From the NCBI GenBank assembly GCA_017937925.1, contig JAGBCQ010000018.1:1-64000 (forward strand): DNA of 64,000 bases, given 5' to 3'. Position 1 is the stretch's first letter, and each line of letters opens with the position of its first letter. The stretch is from Paraprevotella sp. (lineage in GTDB: Bacteria > Bacteroidota > Bacteroidia > Bacteroidales > Bacteroidaceae). Positions 1-10,120 of this stretch are shown here, in pieces. Under the pieces are notes generated by a model that was not told the origin of the DNA, did no database searches, and saw only the letters and a program-made list of their open reading frames with translations. Made by a program: the position numbers and the translations under genes.

Positions 1-3000
1 GGCGACGGTGTTCGCAACGAAGGTTTTTGGGGCATAAACTCGGTAAGCGGTCGCACGTATAAGTTCAGTTTTTGGGCAAAAAGTGAAAGCGGTTACGACG
101 GTCAGTTGACAGTCCGTCTGGAAAAAGAGGATGGCACCTCATTAGGCGAAAGTATAGTCTCAGCAGTCCTTAATGATGAATGGCAGAAGTACAGTGGCGA
201 ATTGACCGCCACAGGCAATGATGCTACCGCATGGTTTTCCCTTACAGGCAGTAAAGCAGGAGTGATAACCATCGATATGGTAAGCTTGTTTCCACCCACT
301 TATAAGAATAGAGAGAACGGTTGCCGCATAGATTTGGCAGAGAAGTTGGAAGCGATGCACCCCGCCTTTGTCCGTTTCCCCGGTGGTTGCTATGTAGAAG
401 GTGAATGGTCCGATGGAAAGACCAACCGGTTCGAGTGGAAGAACACCATCGGCCCAATTGAAGGACGTCCGGGACATCGCAACGTGAATTGGAAGTATAA
501 CGTGAGCGACGGTTTAGGATTCCATGAGATGTTGCAACTCACGGAAGACCTGGGCGCAGAACCCCTGTTTGTGGTCAACATGGGAATGGGACACGGTTGG
601 ATGGAACCCTACGACCAGATAGACGAATATATCAAGGAAGCGTTGGACGCGATAGAATACTGCAACGGCGCTGTCACGACCGAATGGGGAGCGAAACGTG
701 CCGCCAACGGTCATCCCGAACCCTTTAACCTGCGTCTTATAGAAATCGGAAACGAGAACTATAATTACACCTCTGATGGCAACAACGACCAGAGCGACCA
801 TTACGCAGAGCGATACAAACAGTTCTACGATGCGATAAAGTCAAAGTATCCGGAGATGGTAATGATAGGTGATGTTGAGGCATGGGGTACGGACAATCCC
901 TCATGGCGCAATCCCCATCCTGTAGATGCTGTAGATGAACACTACTACCGTACTCCGGCCTGGTTTGTGAGCCAATATTCCAAGTATGACCATCGCGACC
1001 GCTCTTTACCAAAGGTATATGTCGGAGAGTACGCAGTGACTCAGGATTTTGGAACGAACGGTCACTTGCGTGCAGCTTTAGGCGAGGCTGTTTATATGTT
1101 AGGCATGGAGAATAACTCCGACGTATGTGTGATGAACAGTTACGCCCCCATATTCGTGAATGAGAACGACCAGAAATGGAAACCCGACATGATACGCTTC
1201 AACAGCAGTGAGAGTTTCGGCACTCCCTCTTATCATGTTCAGCGCCTGTTCCCCAATAATGTAGGCAAGCAAAATGTGAAGTGGACGGAAACGGGCAACG
1301 AATTAGATAGTGGCAACCAATTCGGTTTGAGTACGTGGAAAACGGCCGCCACATTTGATAACGTATTGATTACAGACGGGGAGGGGAATATTGTTTATTC
1401 TGATGATTTCTCTGCAGACAAAGGCTTATGGTCTGGAGCAAACGGTAATTGGTACATTTCAGGAGGCCAGCTTTTACAAACAAATACAAGAATGGAAGGA
1501 AGCATCAATTTATGTAGTGTTGAAGCAAGTACTAGCACCTACACCATCGAACTAGATGCCACCAAAACAGATGGTGACGAAGGTTTCCTTATCGCCTTCC
1601 GCTATTCCGACAGCAACAACTACTGTTGGTGGAACTTGGGCGGTTGGGGAAACTCCCGCCATGGTGTAGAACTCTGCGCCAACGGAACAAAAACCACCGT
1701 CGCCTCCGCTTCCGGCAGTCTGACAACCGGCCAAACCTATCACATCAAAATCTCAGTATCCGGCAATGCCGTGAAGTGCTATTTGGACGAAACACTCATC
1801 CACGACTTCACGCTTCCCACCGAGCGCAAAGTCTATATCTCCTCAAACATTGATGATGAAGCCGGCATTCTTTATCTGAAGATGGTGAACCCCACCGACG
1901 AATCCGCCCCTATGAACATCACCATCCGTAATGCAACGGTCGATGGCGGTAGCCTCATCCTCATGAGCGGCGACTCAGAAGCCGAGAACACCATGAGCAA
2001 CCAACAAAACGTATATCCTGTAGAAAGCACGTTGAGCGGCATCAGTGGCAATACCATCACCTATACCGCCCCTGCCCACTCCCTGAATATCCTTAAATTG
2101 GACGTGAGCGATGTGGTAAAGTCCGAAAACGAAGGAACACCTGCCACATCAGCACAGATAAGCGCGTTCAAGAAAGAGATAAGCAACGCCATGAGCAAAC
2201 TCAACTTCCTGCATACCACCGCCGCCCTCCCGACAACCACCTCAAGTGGAGCAACGATGACTTGGGAGCAAACAGGAGATAATGACGGTTATGTCAGTCT
2301 GAGTAGCAATGGCTTTTCCTATACCCTGACCGTCAACCAACTTCCGGAAAGCGAAGAAAAAGTGAATGCCGGCAGTGTCAGCGCCCATGTGACGTTCTCA
2401 GACGGCTCCATAGCAACGGTGGAGTATCCCGTTTGGGTCGCTCCCGACGACAACCGTTACGGATACCTATATTGCTTCATGAACTCGGCCAAGGAAATCA
2501 CCAACTTCGCCCTCGGCAGTAAGGAAGACCAAGGCAAGAAGTTCAACGTCCTGTTAGGCGGCGGTGAAGTGTTCGATACCGAATCCGTAGCAAAGATAGA
2601 AGGCGGCACGCGTGACGCCTTCATACTAAGAGGCGAGCAAGAAGGCCAATACCTGATGGCCTGTACCGATATGTGCAATGCCAAGTCCGGTATATGGAAC
2701 AACTACGGTATGGACCTTTTGCGGTCCACCGACCTGATACATTGGGAAAGCGTTACGTTCGACTTTCGCGAAGGCAAGAGCATCTTCTCAGACGCCACCG
2801 CCACAACGGAATGCTATAAGACAGATGAAGAATATGCCAAAATCAATCGTGTTTGGGCCCCTCAAATCATTTGGGACGCGAGCGTGAACAAATACCTGGT
2901 TTATTACTCCCTGCTGTCAACGAACGATGGCGACAGTTACGATAAGATATATTACTCCTATGCCGACGAGGACTTCACGACCCTGACTCAACCCCGAATG

Positions 3001-5283
3001 TTCTTCGACCCCGGTTTTTCAGTCATCGATGCCGACATACTATATAACCCCTACGACGGCCTTTACCACATGTACTACAAGAGAGAGGCCGCCAATGGTA
3101 GCGACCGTGGAGTTTATGAAGCCACCTCCCCGACGTTGGTCGGCGGAAGTTGGACCGACATCACCCATGTGACGAACGAAGGAACGGCACAAGTAGAAGG
3201 TTCGAGCCATATCCGTCGCATCAATGAAGACACTTACAACCTCTACTATATGCGATATTCCGAAGGTTACAACTATAAAGTGTGCGAGACGGACCATTTG
3301 GGTTTGAACACGACCTCCTCGGTAAATCTTCAAGGCACGGGGAATTTCCAACACGGTTCGTTCATGACTTTGACCGAGTCGGAGTACAAAGTATTGGAGT
3401 ATTGGGACAAGTTGACAATGTCGTTGCCTTCCTACAAGGCTAAATTGGAGGGTGGTAATGAAGGTTATGCCGCTCCCATCAGTCAGGCGGAGGCGGCTTT
3501 GGAATTGACAACGATAGAGGAGTTGGCGGTGGAATTGCCCAAGGCATACGAGGCTTTGTTAGAAATGGACGAAACATATAGAGATGCGATGATGGAGGGT
3601 GCATCTGAGGAGAATCCGGTTGATATCACCTCATTTGTCATCAATGCCGATTTCTCACAAGGTAGCACCGGGTGGCAAGGCACATCCTTTACAGCAGCTA
3701 ATGGTTATGTCGCAGAACAATGGAACAAGACGTTCGACAATTATCAGGTATTAAGGAATATGCCGGCGGGCCGTTACGTGCTTTCTTGTCAAGGATTCTA
3801 TCGTCAAGGAACCATCAATGTCTCCCTACAAGCTCATGAGAATGGTTCGGAACGAATGTTGCCACATATATATATAGGTGAGGCAGCATCACCCTTTATG
3901 TGTGTCTATGATGAAGAAGAATGGTTTACGTTCAATCCTTATAATTTCCCAAACAATGTTTCGGAAGCCGACATCGCGTTTAATACGTATGAGGTTTATA
4001 AGAACAACACGGTGGAATTTATACTTACGGAGCGAGGCGACTTGCGTTTAGGAATGAGAAAAACTGAGGCTTTTGCTGAGGATTGGACTATCTTTGACAA
4101 CTTCAAGCTAGTGTATTACGGACCGGTTCAATCGGATATAATAGAGGACGGTACGTATTACATGAAAAATGTGGGAGCCAACCTCTTTTTGACCGGTGGA
4201 AACAATTGGGGAACAAGGGGGTCTTTTGCTACTAATGGATTCGACGCAATCATTACATCTCTACCTTCCGGAAAATATACAATTGATACGAGAATATATT
4301 TGGATGATAGCAAACATTATCTCGGTACAGACGGTTATACGGATGCATCGCCGGCAGAGTGGATAATTGAACCGTTAGGTGATGGTACTTATGCAATTAC
4401 TTCAGATGGTACGAATTACATTGGTTATGATGGCAGTACGTCAGTGTTGAATTTAGAGTTGACCGATATTACAAGTGAAAATGCCCAGTGGCAGTTCTTA
4501 AATAGGGAAGATTTGTTGGCTGAAATCAGTACGGCAACCAAAAATACACCAAAGGATGCTACTATACTTTTACCCGGTGCAGCATTTAACAGAGGCGATT
4601 CAAGAGTTGGTTTTTGGAATGACGGTCCTGCCGTAGGCGGTTATCAGGAAGAAGTAGGTGCCAACTATTGTGGTGAGAAGTGGAATACAGCAACTTTTGA
4701 TGTGGCGCAGACCCTGACCGACTTGCCAAACGGCTACTACAAAGTCAACATGCAAGGTTTCTACCGCATGGGTGGTGATGACACCAAGAACAATGCAGCA
4801 ATTGCAGATGAGAATCATGCTGCGAGAACAGAAACCCTGAATGCCGTTTTTTATGCCAACAACGAGGAGAAACCGTTGATGTCCATCATAGAAGGCGCAC
4901 AAGCCGAAGAGTTTGTTTATGGTCAAAGTTTTGAGACTTCATACGGCTTTGTGCCTCAAGATATGTCAGCGGCGGCAGTGGCATTTACGGACGGGAAGTA
5001 CGAGCATAGCCTTTGGGTGGTGGTTACAGATGGTACTTTGCGTGTAGGTGTGAAGAAAGATGCCGAATCAGCAAAAGATTGGACCATCTTCGACAATTTC
5101 CGCATGGTATATTACGGTACAGAAGAACCTGATGCAATAGAGGACATTACAGCAGTGGACGCTTCGCAAGCCAATGACGTTTACGACCTTAGCGGCAGAT
5201 TGCAAAGACGCCAGACCAAGAATCTTGACGGACTGAAATCCGGCATCTACATCATAAGCGGTAAAAAATATATGGTGAAGTAG
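1..5283 (+). CDS. Multidomain secreted GH51 arabinofuranosidase-GH43 fusion (5' truncated)
   Basis: The reading frame is open from base 1, so the N-terminus (signal peptide, start of a CBM-like domain) lies outside the window; 1760 codons are visible. Order: end of a beta-sandwich carbohydrate-binding domain (to about residue 100), a GH51 alpha-L-arabinofuranosidase barrel with acid/base Glu252 in GNEN and nucleophile Glu343 in VGEYAV, a LamG/DUF1080-like sandwich (about 440-640) inserted before the GH51 C-terminal beta domain (about 640-735), an atypical Ig-like domain, then a GH43 five-blade propeller (about 818-1130) keeping its three acids: Asp872 (TRDAF), Asp1010/1012 (VIDAD) and Glu1066 (VEGSS). 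The C-terminal third holds a helical linker, two galactose-binding-like sandwiches (about 1213-1377 and 1520-1715) flanking a trefoil-like segment, and a tail ending SGKKYMVK that resembles a type IX sorting domain. Family knowledge gives arabinose release from arabinan or arabinoxylan; the exact substrate is inferred. Third-position GC looks higher in the catalytic half than in the C-terminal third. Confidence 0.9.
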   Translation, partial: GDGVRNEGFWGINSVSGRTYKFSFWAKSESGYDGQLTVRLEKEDGTSLGESIVSAVLNDEWQKYSGELTATGNDATAWFSLTGSKAGVITIDMVSLFPPTYKNRENGCRIDLAEKLEAMHPAFVRFPGGCYVEGEWSDGKTNRFEWKNTIGPIEGRPGHRNVNWKYNVSDGLGFHEMLQLTEDLGAEPLFVVNMGMGHGWMEPYDQIDEYIKEALDAIEYCNGAVTTEWGAKRAANGHPEPFNLRLIEIGNENYNYTSDGNNDQSDHYAERYKQFYDAIKSKYPEMVMIGDVEAWGTDNPSWRNPHPVDAVDEHYYRTPAWFVSQYSKYDHRDRSLPKVYVGEYAVTQDFGTNGHLRAALGEAVYMLGMENNSDVCVMNSYAPIFVNENDQKWKPDMIRFNSSESFGTPSYHVQRLFPNNVGKQNVKWTETGNELDSGNQFGLSTWKTAATFDNVLITDGEGNIVYSDDFSADKGLWSGANGNWYISGGQLLQTNTRMEGSINLCSVEASTSTYTIELDATKTDGDEGFLIAFRYSDSNNYCWWNLGGWGNSRHGVELCANGTKTTVASASGSLTTGQTYHIKISVSGNAVKCYLDETLIHDFTLPTERKVYISSNIDDEAGILYLKMVNPTDESAPMNITIRNATVDGGSLILMSGDSEAENTMSNQQNVYPVESTLSGISGNTITYTAPAHSLNILKLDVSDVVKSENEGTPATSAQISAFKKEISNAMSKLNFLHTTAALPTTTSSGATMTWEQTGDNDGYVSLSSNGFSYTLTVNQLPESEEKVNAGSVSAHVTFSDGSIATVEYPVWVAPDDNRYGYLYCFMNSAKEITNFALGSKEDQGKKFNVLLGGGEVFDTESVAKIEGGTRDAFILRGEQEGQYLMACTDMCNAKSGIWNNYGMDLLRSTDLIHWESVTFDFREGKSIFSDATATTECYKTDEEYAKINRVWAPQIIWDASVNKYLVYYSLLSTNDGDSYDKIYYSYADEDFTTLTQPRMFFDPGFSVIDADILYNPYDGLYHMYYKREAANGSDRGVYEATSPTLVGGSWTDITHVTNEGTAQVEGSSHIRRINEDTYNLYYMRYSEGYNYKVCETDHLGLNTTSSVNLQGTGNFQHGSFMTLTESEYKVLEYWDKLTMSLPSYKAKLEGGNEGYAAPISQAEAALELTTIEELAVELPKAYEALLEMDETYRDAMMEGASEENPVDITSFVINADFSQGSTGWQGTSFTAANGYVAEQWNKTFDNYQVLRNMPAGRYVLSCQGFYRQGTINVSLQAHENGSERMLPHIYIGEAASPFMCVYDEEEWFTFNPYNFPNNVSEADIAFNTYEVYKNNTVEFILTERGDLRLGMRKTEAFAEDWTIFDNFKLVYYGPVQSDIIEDGTYYMKNVGANLFLTGGNNWGTRGSFATNGFDAIITSLPSGKYTIDTRIYLDDSKHYLGTDGYTDASPAEWIIEPLGDGTYAITSDGTNYIGYDGSTSVLNLELTDITSENAQWQFLNREDLLAEISTATKNTPKDATILLPGAAFNRGDSRVGFWNDGPAVGGYQEEVGANYCGEKWNTATFDVAQTLTDLPNGYYKVNMQGFYRMGGDDTKNNAAIADENHAARTETLNAVFYANNEEKPLMSIIEGAQAEEFVYGQSFETSYGFVPQDMSAAAVAFTDGKYEHSLWVVVTDGTLRVGVKKDAESAKDWTIFDNFRMVYYGTEEPDAIEDITAVDASQANDVYDLSGRLQRRQTKNLDGLKSGIYIISGKKYMVK

Positions 5284-5321
5284 GTCGTTCCCCGCAAAAG
5301 ACACAGTAATCTTTTTTATAA

Positions 5322-5367
5322 CCGAGCGCCGGCAAGCAGACATCCGCATCCGGCGCTCGGTTTGTTT
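5322..5367 (+). terminator. Rho-independent terminator of the GH51-GH43 gene
   Basis: Perfect 11-bp arms CCGAGCGCCGG (5322-5332) and CCGGCGCTCGG (5350-5360) are separated by 17 bases and followed by TTTGTTT. It lies 38 bases after the stop codon and before the next promoter. Confidence 0.85.
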
Positions 5368-5400
5368 CTATCCGTCAAGATAGCGACACGCTGTTTATAT

Positions 5401-5431
5401 TTTGACAACCGTTCGTTTTTTCTTATCTTTG
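5401..5431 (+). promoter_or_regulatory. Bacteroidetes-type promoter of the HU/winged-helix gene
   Basis: TTTG at 5401-5404, a 19-base spacer, and TATCTTTG at 5424-5431 match the TTTG-N19..21-TAnnTTTG pattern of Bacteroides sigma-ABfr promoters. Transcription would start near 5438, leaving a leader of about 140 bases that contains the repeat array. Confidence 0.8.
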
Positions 5432-5440
5432 CGTTTACGA

Positions 5441-5534
5441 TTGTCGTTACCCCATCGTGTCACATGCGTGATACGAACGTGTCACGTGTGTGACTCCATT
5501 GATGCACGTGCGTGACACGAACGAGTAACGACAA
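5441..5534 (+). repeat. Phased 22-bp operator-like array in the HU-like gene leader
   Basis: Three contiguous imperfect 22-bp units (5456-5477, 5478-5499, 5500-5521) each carry a dyad GTCAC-N4-GTGAC or a close variant. Half-sites begin at 5459, 5468, 5481, 5490, 5503 and 5512, i.e. alternating 9 and 13 bases. The array is flanked by a perfect 10-bp inverted repeat TTGTCGTTAC (5441-5450) and GTAACGACAA (5525-5534), whose GTTAC/GTAAC parts keep the same 13-base phase. The whole element therefore has dyad symmetry around 5487. It sits just downstream of the predicted transcription start, as a repressor site would. Confidence 0.75.
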
Positions 5535-5576
5535 GTCGGGACAGACTTTTTATCAAACTAATACCAAAGAAAAACT

Positions 5577-6167
5577 ATGAGTATCAATTATCAAATGTTT
5601 CCGCTAGTGAACCTCAAAAGCGGTGAAACAGAATTTCATGCAAAAGTAGTCAATGGCCAAACCATCGGAACAAAACAGTTGGCACACGAGATTGAGCATG
5701 CCACGTCGCTGACTAAGGCAGATGTCAAGGCCGCTTTAAATGCCCTTTCAGAGGCGATTAAAGAGCATTTAAAAGAAGGGGACAGTGTGCATATAGAAGG
5801 ATTAGGCTATTTCAAGCCGTCATTGAAATGTACTAAGAAAATGACGCGTGAGAAGGCCTCAGGCAAGTTTATCGAAGTGCGCAGCATTAACTTCCGTCCG
5901 GAACGTGAGATGGTGAATGAAATGAAGCATTGCACTATCGTTCGCAGCGCCTTACAGACACCTACCGCACAACTGACTGACGAGGAACTTGAAGCTTTGG
6001 TGTTGCATCATTTTGAGAGCAATACTTACCTGCGACGTGCCGATTTGCAGTCCATCGCGCATATTTCAAAAAAGACAGCATGTGTCCGTTTGCGCGAGTT
6101 AGTAGAAAAAGGCACATTACGCAGAGAGGGTCCGCGCAATGCGCCTGTTTATGTGATGAACGGGTAA
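5577..6167 (+). CDS. HU-like DNA-binding protein fused to a winged helix (HU-HIG type)
   Basis: This 196-residue protein has an N-terminal HU/IHF-like fold (about 1-125) with segments such as ADVKAALNALSEAIKEHLKEGDSVHIEGLGYF and an FRPE-type arm. A C-terminal winged-helix part follows (about 135-196: LRRADLQSIAHISKKT, then a wing near RREGPRNAPVYV). HU domains fused to wHTH are common in Bacteroidetes (HU-HIG family). It is expected to bind DNA as a dimer, either as a local chromatin protein or as a specific regulator. It stands alone between a terminator and the convergent cysS. The phased palindrome array in its leader makes autoregulation a reasonable inference, but nothing here identifies its targets. 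Confidence 0.8.
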   Translation: MSINYQMFPLVNLKSGETEFHAKVVNGQTIGTKQLAHEIEHATSLTKADVKAALNALSEAIKEHLKEGDSVHIEGLGYFKPSLKCTKKMTREKASGKFIEVRSINFRPEREMVNEMKHCTIVRSALQTPTAQLTDEELEALVLHHFESNTYLRRADLQSIAHISKKTACVRLRELVEKGTLRREGPRNAPVYVMNG

Positions 6168-6200
6168 AACTGATGTGTTGCTCAATCCCGTTTATTGGGC

Positions 6201-7685
6201 TTACTTGTTGAGTTTCCAGGTGAAACCATCTTTTGTGTCTTTCACCTCGAAACCAAGTGCAGCCAGGTTGTCTCGGATTTTGTCGCTTGTAGCCCAGTCT
6301 TTATTGGCTTTGGCAATCATTCGTTGTTCCAAAAGCATATCCACAACCTTGCCGAATGCTTCCTCGCGACCACTGCCACCGCCTGTTTCTTCTTTCAAGC
6401 CTAGTACATCGAATGCGAATAAATGGAATACGTCTGTCAGGGCTGCGAGAGTTTCTGCGCTGATGGTCGCTTTCTTGTCGATAATGGTGTTGATAACGCG
6501 GCAAGCATCAAATAAATGACTAATGACGATGGGTGAGTTCAAGTCGTCGTTCATGGCCTCATAGCATTTGTTGCGAAGTTCATCAACGTAGTCCATGCCT
6601 ACGGTTCCGTTCGGTACGGCAGTGATTCGTTTCAGGTTGGCAACACCCTCCATGAGTCGGGCCAATCCCTTTTCGCTGGCTTGCAGCGCTTCGTTGCTGA
6701 AATCTACGGTGCTACGATAATGTGCTTGAAGGATAAAGAAACGAATGGTCATCGGGCTGTATGCTTGCGTCAGACTTTCGTGTTCGCCACTGAAGAATTG
6801 CGCTAATGTGATAAAGTTGTTCAAGCTTTTACCCATCTTCTGTCCGTTGATGGTAATCATGTTGTTGTGCATCCAATAATTAACCATATCACTGCCTTGA
6901 CTTGCCACAGCTTGAGCAATTTCACATTCGTGATGAGGGAATACCAAATCCATTCCTCCTCCGTGAATATCAAAATGGGCGCCTAAATATTTACGTCCCA
7001 TAGCAGTACATTCGCAATGCCAACCCGGAAATCCGTCGCTCCATGGACTGGGCCAACGCATGATGTGCTGAGGTTGTGCGCACTTCCAAAGAGCAAAATC
7101 CACTTGATTGCGCTTTTCACCGACACCGTCCAAAGCACGTGAGTTGTTAATTACATCCTCCAAATTGCGCCCGGAAAGTTTACCGTAATGATGGGCTTTA
7201 TTGTATTTCTCAACATCAAAATAAACACTTCCTTGACTTTCGTAGGCGAAACCATTATCCATGATTTCCTTAACCAATTCAATCTGCTCAATGATGTGGC
7301 CGGTGGCATGCGGCTCGATGCTTGGAGGTAATACGTTAAGTGCTTCCATTGCCGAGTGGAAACGATTGGTGAAATATTGAGCTACTTCCATTGGCTCTAA
7401 CTCTTCCAATCGTGCTTTCTTGGCAATTTTGTCCTCACCCTCGTCAGCATCGTGCTCCAAATGACCAACGTCGGTGATGTTGCGCACATAACGCACTTTG
7501 TAACCGATGTGTTGCAAATAGCGGAACAAAAGGTCGAAAGTGATGGCAGGGCGCGCATGACCTAGATGAGCGTCTCCATAAACCGTCGGCCCGCAGACGT
7601 ACATACCGACGCGTCCCGGTGTAATAGGTTTGAAAACTTCTTTTCTACGCGAAAGCGTATTATAAATAAATAAATTCTGTTCCAT
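6201..7685 (-). CDS. cysS: Cysteinyl-tRNA synthetase
   Basis: This class I synthetase charges tRNA-Cys with cysteine in the cytoplasm. The 494-residue protein is of usual length. Visible motifs are Cys31 in YVCGPTVYG (zinc ligand), HLGH at 40-43 (HIGH box), Cys224 in GWHCEC and the HHE at 251-253 (remaining zinc ligands), and KMGKS at 283-287 (KMSKS box). It is the last gene of the minus-strand operon, 19 bases after ispG, and ends 33 bases from the convergent HU-like gene. Confidence 0.97.
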   Translation of the reverse strand: MEQNLFIYNTLSRRKEVFKPITPGRVGMYVCGPTVYGDAHLGHARPAITFDLLFRYLQHIGYKVRYVRNITDVGHLEHDADEGEDKIAKKARLEELEPMEVAQYFTNRFHSAMEALNVLPPSIEPHATGHIIEQIELVKEIMDNGFAYESQGSVYFDVEKYNKAHHYGKLSGRNLEDVINNSRALDGVGEKRNQVDFALWKCAQPQHIMRWPSPWSDGFPGWHCECTAMGRKYLGAHFDIHGGGMDLVFPHHECEIAQAVASQGSDMVNYWMHNNMITINGQKMGKSLNNFITLAQFFSGEHESLTQAYSPMTIRFFILQAHYRSTVDFSNEALQASEKGLARLMEGVANLKRITAVPNGTVGMDYVDELRNKCYEAMNDDLNSPIVISHLFDACRVINTIIDKKATISAETLAALTDVFHLFAFDVLGLKEETGGGSGREEAFGKVVDMLLEQRMIAKANKDWATSDKIRDNLAALGFEVKDTKDGFTWKLNK

Positions 7686-7704
7686 AGTCTGTATGTTGTT
7701 CTTG

Positions 7705-9579
7705 TTATTTTACTATTGGGTCATCTCCGTTTTCTCTGATGAGTTCAAGAAGACGTTCTACGGCGTCTTCGGCCGGGATGTTCTTTTCAATACACTCTTT
7801 CTTCTTGTAAAGACTGACTTTACCGCGAGCGGCACCGACGTATCCATAATCGGCATCGGCCATTTCGCCCGGTCCATTCACGATACAACCCATGATGCCG
7901 ATTTTTAAACCTTTCAAATGGGCAGTAGCAGCTTTGATGCGTGCGATGGTGTCGTGTAAATCATATAATGTTCGTCCGCAACCCGGACAGGATATGTATT
8001 CCGTTTTGGTAGTACGCAGGCGGACGGCTTGAAGGATGCCGAAAGCAGTCGTGTCAATGTCGTGGTGGCTTAGCGAACCATTATTATAAAGGTAAAGTCC
8101 GTCACATAACCCGTCAAAAAGCAAAGCACCCATATCGGCTGCGCTCTCAATTTGGAAGTCTTCCTTCTCCTCTTGAGAGTGTGCATATTGCTGGAAGATA
8201 ATAACCGGATTGTGTAGTCCTTCACGTGTTAATTCATGAACTAAAGCACGATGTTCGCCCAAACGATTCTGATGGGCACTTTGCGATATGATGACGACTT
8301 CCGGGTGGAACTTCAAGCAGGCACGAACCTCTTCAGTTAATGCAGCATACGTTAAGAAAAGGAATTTTAAGTCAGCATGACATTCGCCCATCAACGGAAG
8401 CATATCTGCTGAGAATGCAGGGAAAACATCAGGCTCATTTCGCCATTCGCAAACGTCCACTATGTAAGCGCAGTTTTCACGATTTTCTTTAGTAGGCAAA
8501 TTACGACCGCAATAAATATAGTCCGGTTGAAAATCTGTGTTGCTCTTAAATGATGATAATGTGCCGGAGGCATTCAAATCCATTCGGTCTGCCAAAACCA
8601 CGGGCTGATTGTTACCACCGATATTCCGAACCGCATGAGTGTAACGGCGGGTAGGATTGACATAATTAAAATCATCTGCTTCAATGGCCGGTATCATCAT
8701 GGCACCCTCTCGATGTTGGATATAATCGACAAGTTTGCGGGCCACAGGTATTTCTGCTTCAGGAGCTTCGCTTAAAGAGACTCTTATGGTATCTCCAATG
8801 CCATCGGCTAACAACGCCCCGATGCCTGCAGCGCTTTTTATTCTACCGTCTTCGCCATCGCCGGCTTCAGTAACACCCAAATGTAAAGGGAAGTCCATTC
8901 CCTCTTGCTCCATCTGACTTACTAATAGTCGTACACTCTGAACCATGACGACTGTATTGCTCGCTTTGATGGAAATGACAACATTGAAAAACTTTTCACG
9001 AACACAGATGCGAAGAAATTCCATGCAACTTTCCACGATGCCTTGTGGTGTATCGCCATAGCGGCTCATAATGCGGTCGCTTAATGAACCGTGGTTTACA
9101 CCTATGCGAATAGCAGTGTGATTTTCTCGGCAAATGTTTAGGAAAGGAATAAGACGTTCTTCAATCTTCTTTAGTTCTTCTGCGTATTCCTCGTCAGTAT
9201 ATTCAATATGTTTGAACGTGCGAGCGGAGTCGGTGTAATTACCGGGATTTATTCTGACTTTCTCCGAATAAACGGCTGCTACTTCGGCCACTTTGGGGTT
9301 AAAATGAACATCTGCTACCAATGGAACATCGCAACCGGCCTCGCGGACTCCGATGTTGATAGAAAGCATATTCTCTGCTTCTCGTACACCTTGTGTTGTA
9401 AGTCGGACATAGTCACCTCCGGCTTTGGCGATGCGTAAAATCTGTTCTACGCATGCTTTTGTATCCATAGTAGAAGTGTTTGTCATGCTTTGCACGCGGA
9501 TAGGATTGTTTCCCCCTAAAGGATTGCCTCCTATTTGTACTTCTCTAGTAGCTCTACGACGGTAATTGAATAAATCCAT
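7705..9579 (-). CDS. ispG: 4-hydroxy-3-methylbut-2-enyl-diphosphate synthase, long form
   Basis: IspG/GcpE reduces MEcPP to HMBPP in the MEP isoprenoid pathway using a [4Fe-4S] cluster. At 624 residues this is the long three-domain form known from Bacteroidetes, Chlamydiae and plants: the N-terminal TIM barrel is separated from the cluster domain by an extra barrel-like domain (roughly 290-510). Cluster cysteines are visible at 531 and 534 (CPGCG) and 565 (GCIVNGPGE). It lies 11 bases after purE and 19 before cysS, within the same operon. Confidence 0.97.
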   Translation of the reverse strand: MDLFNYRRRATREVQIGGNPLGGNNPIRVQSMTNTSTMDTKACVEQILRIAKAGGDYVRLTTQGVREAENMLSINIGVREAGCDVPLVADVHFNPKVAEVAAVYSEKVRINPGNYTDSARTFKHIEYTDEEYAEELKKIEERLIPFLNICRENHTAIRIGVNHGSLSDRIMSRYGDTPQGIVESCMEFLRICVREKFFNVVISIKASNTVVMVQSVRLLVSQMEQEGMDFPLHLGVTEAGDGEDGRIKSAAGIGALLADGIGDTIRVSLSEAPEAEIPVARKLVDYIQHREGAMMIPAIEADDFNYVNPTRRYTHAVRNIGGNNQPVVLADRMDLNASGTLSSFKSNTDFQPDYIYCGRNLPTKENRENCAYIVDVCEWRNEPDVFPAFSADMLPLMGECHADLKFLFLTYAALTEEVRACLKFHPEVVIISQSAHQNRLGEHRALVHELTREGLHNPVIIFQQYAHSQEEKEDFQIESAADMGALLFDGLCDGLYLYNNGSLSHHDIDTTAFGILQAVRLRTTKTEYISCPGCGRTLYDLHDTIARIKAATAHLKGLKIGIMGCIVNGPGEMADADYGYVGAARGKVSLYKKKECIEKNIPAEDAVERLLELIRENGDDPIVK

Positions 9580-9590
9580 TCGTCAGAAGA

Positions 9591-10097
9591 TTAATTGCAT
9601 TTGAATTTATATTTAACTTCAGCCAAATCAAGGTTGGCTTTCACTATCTTTTGTTTTAAACTGTCTTTGTACTGTGCCATCTTTTCGGCGAGAACTTCAT
9701 CAGAAAGCGCTAGCATTTGTCCGGCTAGAATGGCTGCATTTAGAGCTCCGTTTACACCTACAGTAGCGACCGGAATACCTGGAGGCATTTGTATGATGGA
9801 AAGCATAGCGTCTAAACCATCTAACATGCCCTTGATAGGAACACCGATGACAGGTAAGTTGGTTCCGGCAGCAATGACACCCGGTAAAGCTGCAGCCATA
9901 CCTGCACCTGCAATAATGACTTTTATGCCACGACCGGCAGCTTCGCGAGAAAAGGTCTCTACCTCAGAAGGTGTTCTATGAGCAGACAATGCATTCATTT
10001 CAAAAGGAATTTCCATTTCCTCCAAAAATTTGGCAGCTTTCTCCATAACAGGGAGGTCAGAAGTGCTACCCATAATAATACTGACAACAGGTTTCAT
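9591..10097 (-). CDS. purE: N5-carboxyaminoimidazole ribonucleotide mutase
   Basis: PurE converts N5-CAIR to CAIR in purine synthesis. The 168-residue protein begins MKPVVSIIMGSTSDLPVM and contains the active-site stretch SAHRTP and the glycine-rich GAGMAAALPG loop of class I PurE. The frame stays open further upstream, but that extension is antiparallel noise inside the preceding membrane-protein gene, so the ATG at 10097 is chosen. It lies 23 bases after the PAP2-like gene and 11 before ispG. No purK is in the window. Confidence 0.95.
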   Translation of the reverse strand: MKPVVSIIMGSTSDLPVMEKAAKFLEEMEIPFEMNALSAHRTPSEVETFSREAAGRGIKVIIAGAGMAAALPGVIAAGTNLPVIGVPIKGMLDGLDAMLSIIQMPPGIPVATVGVNGALNAAILAGQMLALSDEVLAEKMAQYKDSLKQKIVKANLDLAEVKYKFKCN

Positions 10098-10120
10098 AAT
10101 ATATTGTTTTTTTAATTTGT

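Noticed and set aside
3195-3215. A GGTTCGAGCC string resembling a tRNA T-loop
   Set aside because: It encodes EGSSH of the GH43 general acid motif, and no acceptor or anticodon arms are found around it.
6159-6192. AACGGG...CCCGTT as a terminator between the HU-like gene and cysS
   Set aside because: The stem is only six bases with a 22-base loop and no adequate T run; I do not consider it supported.
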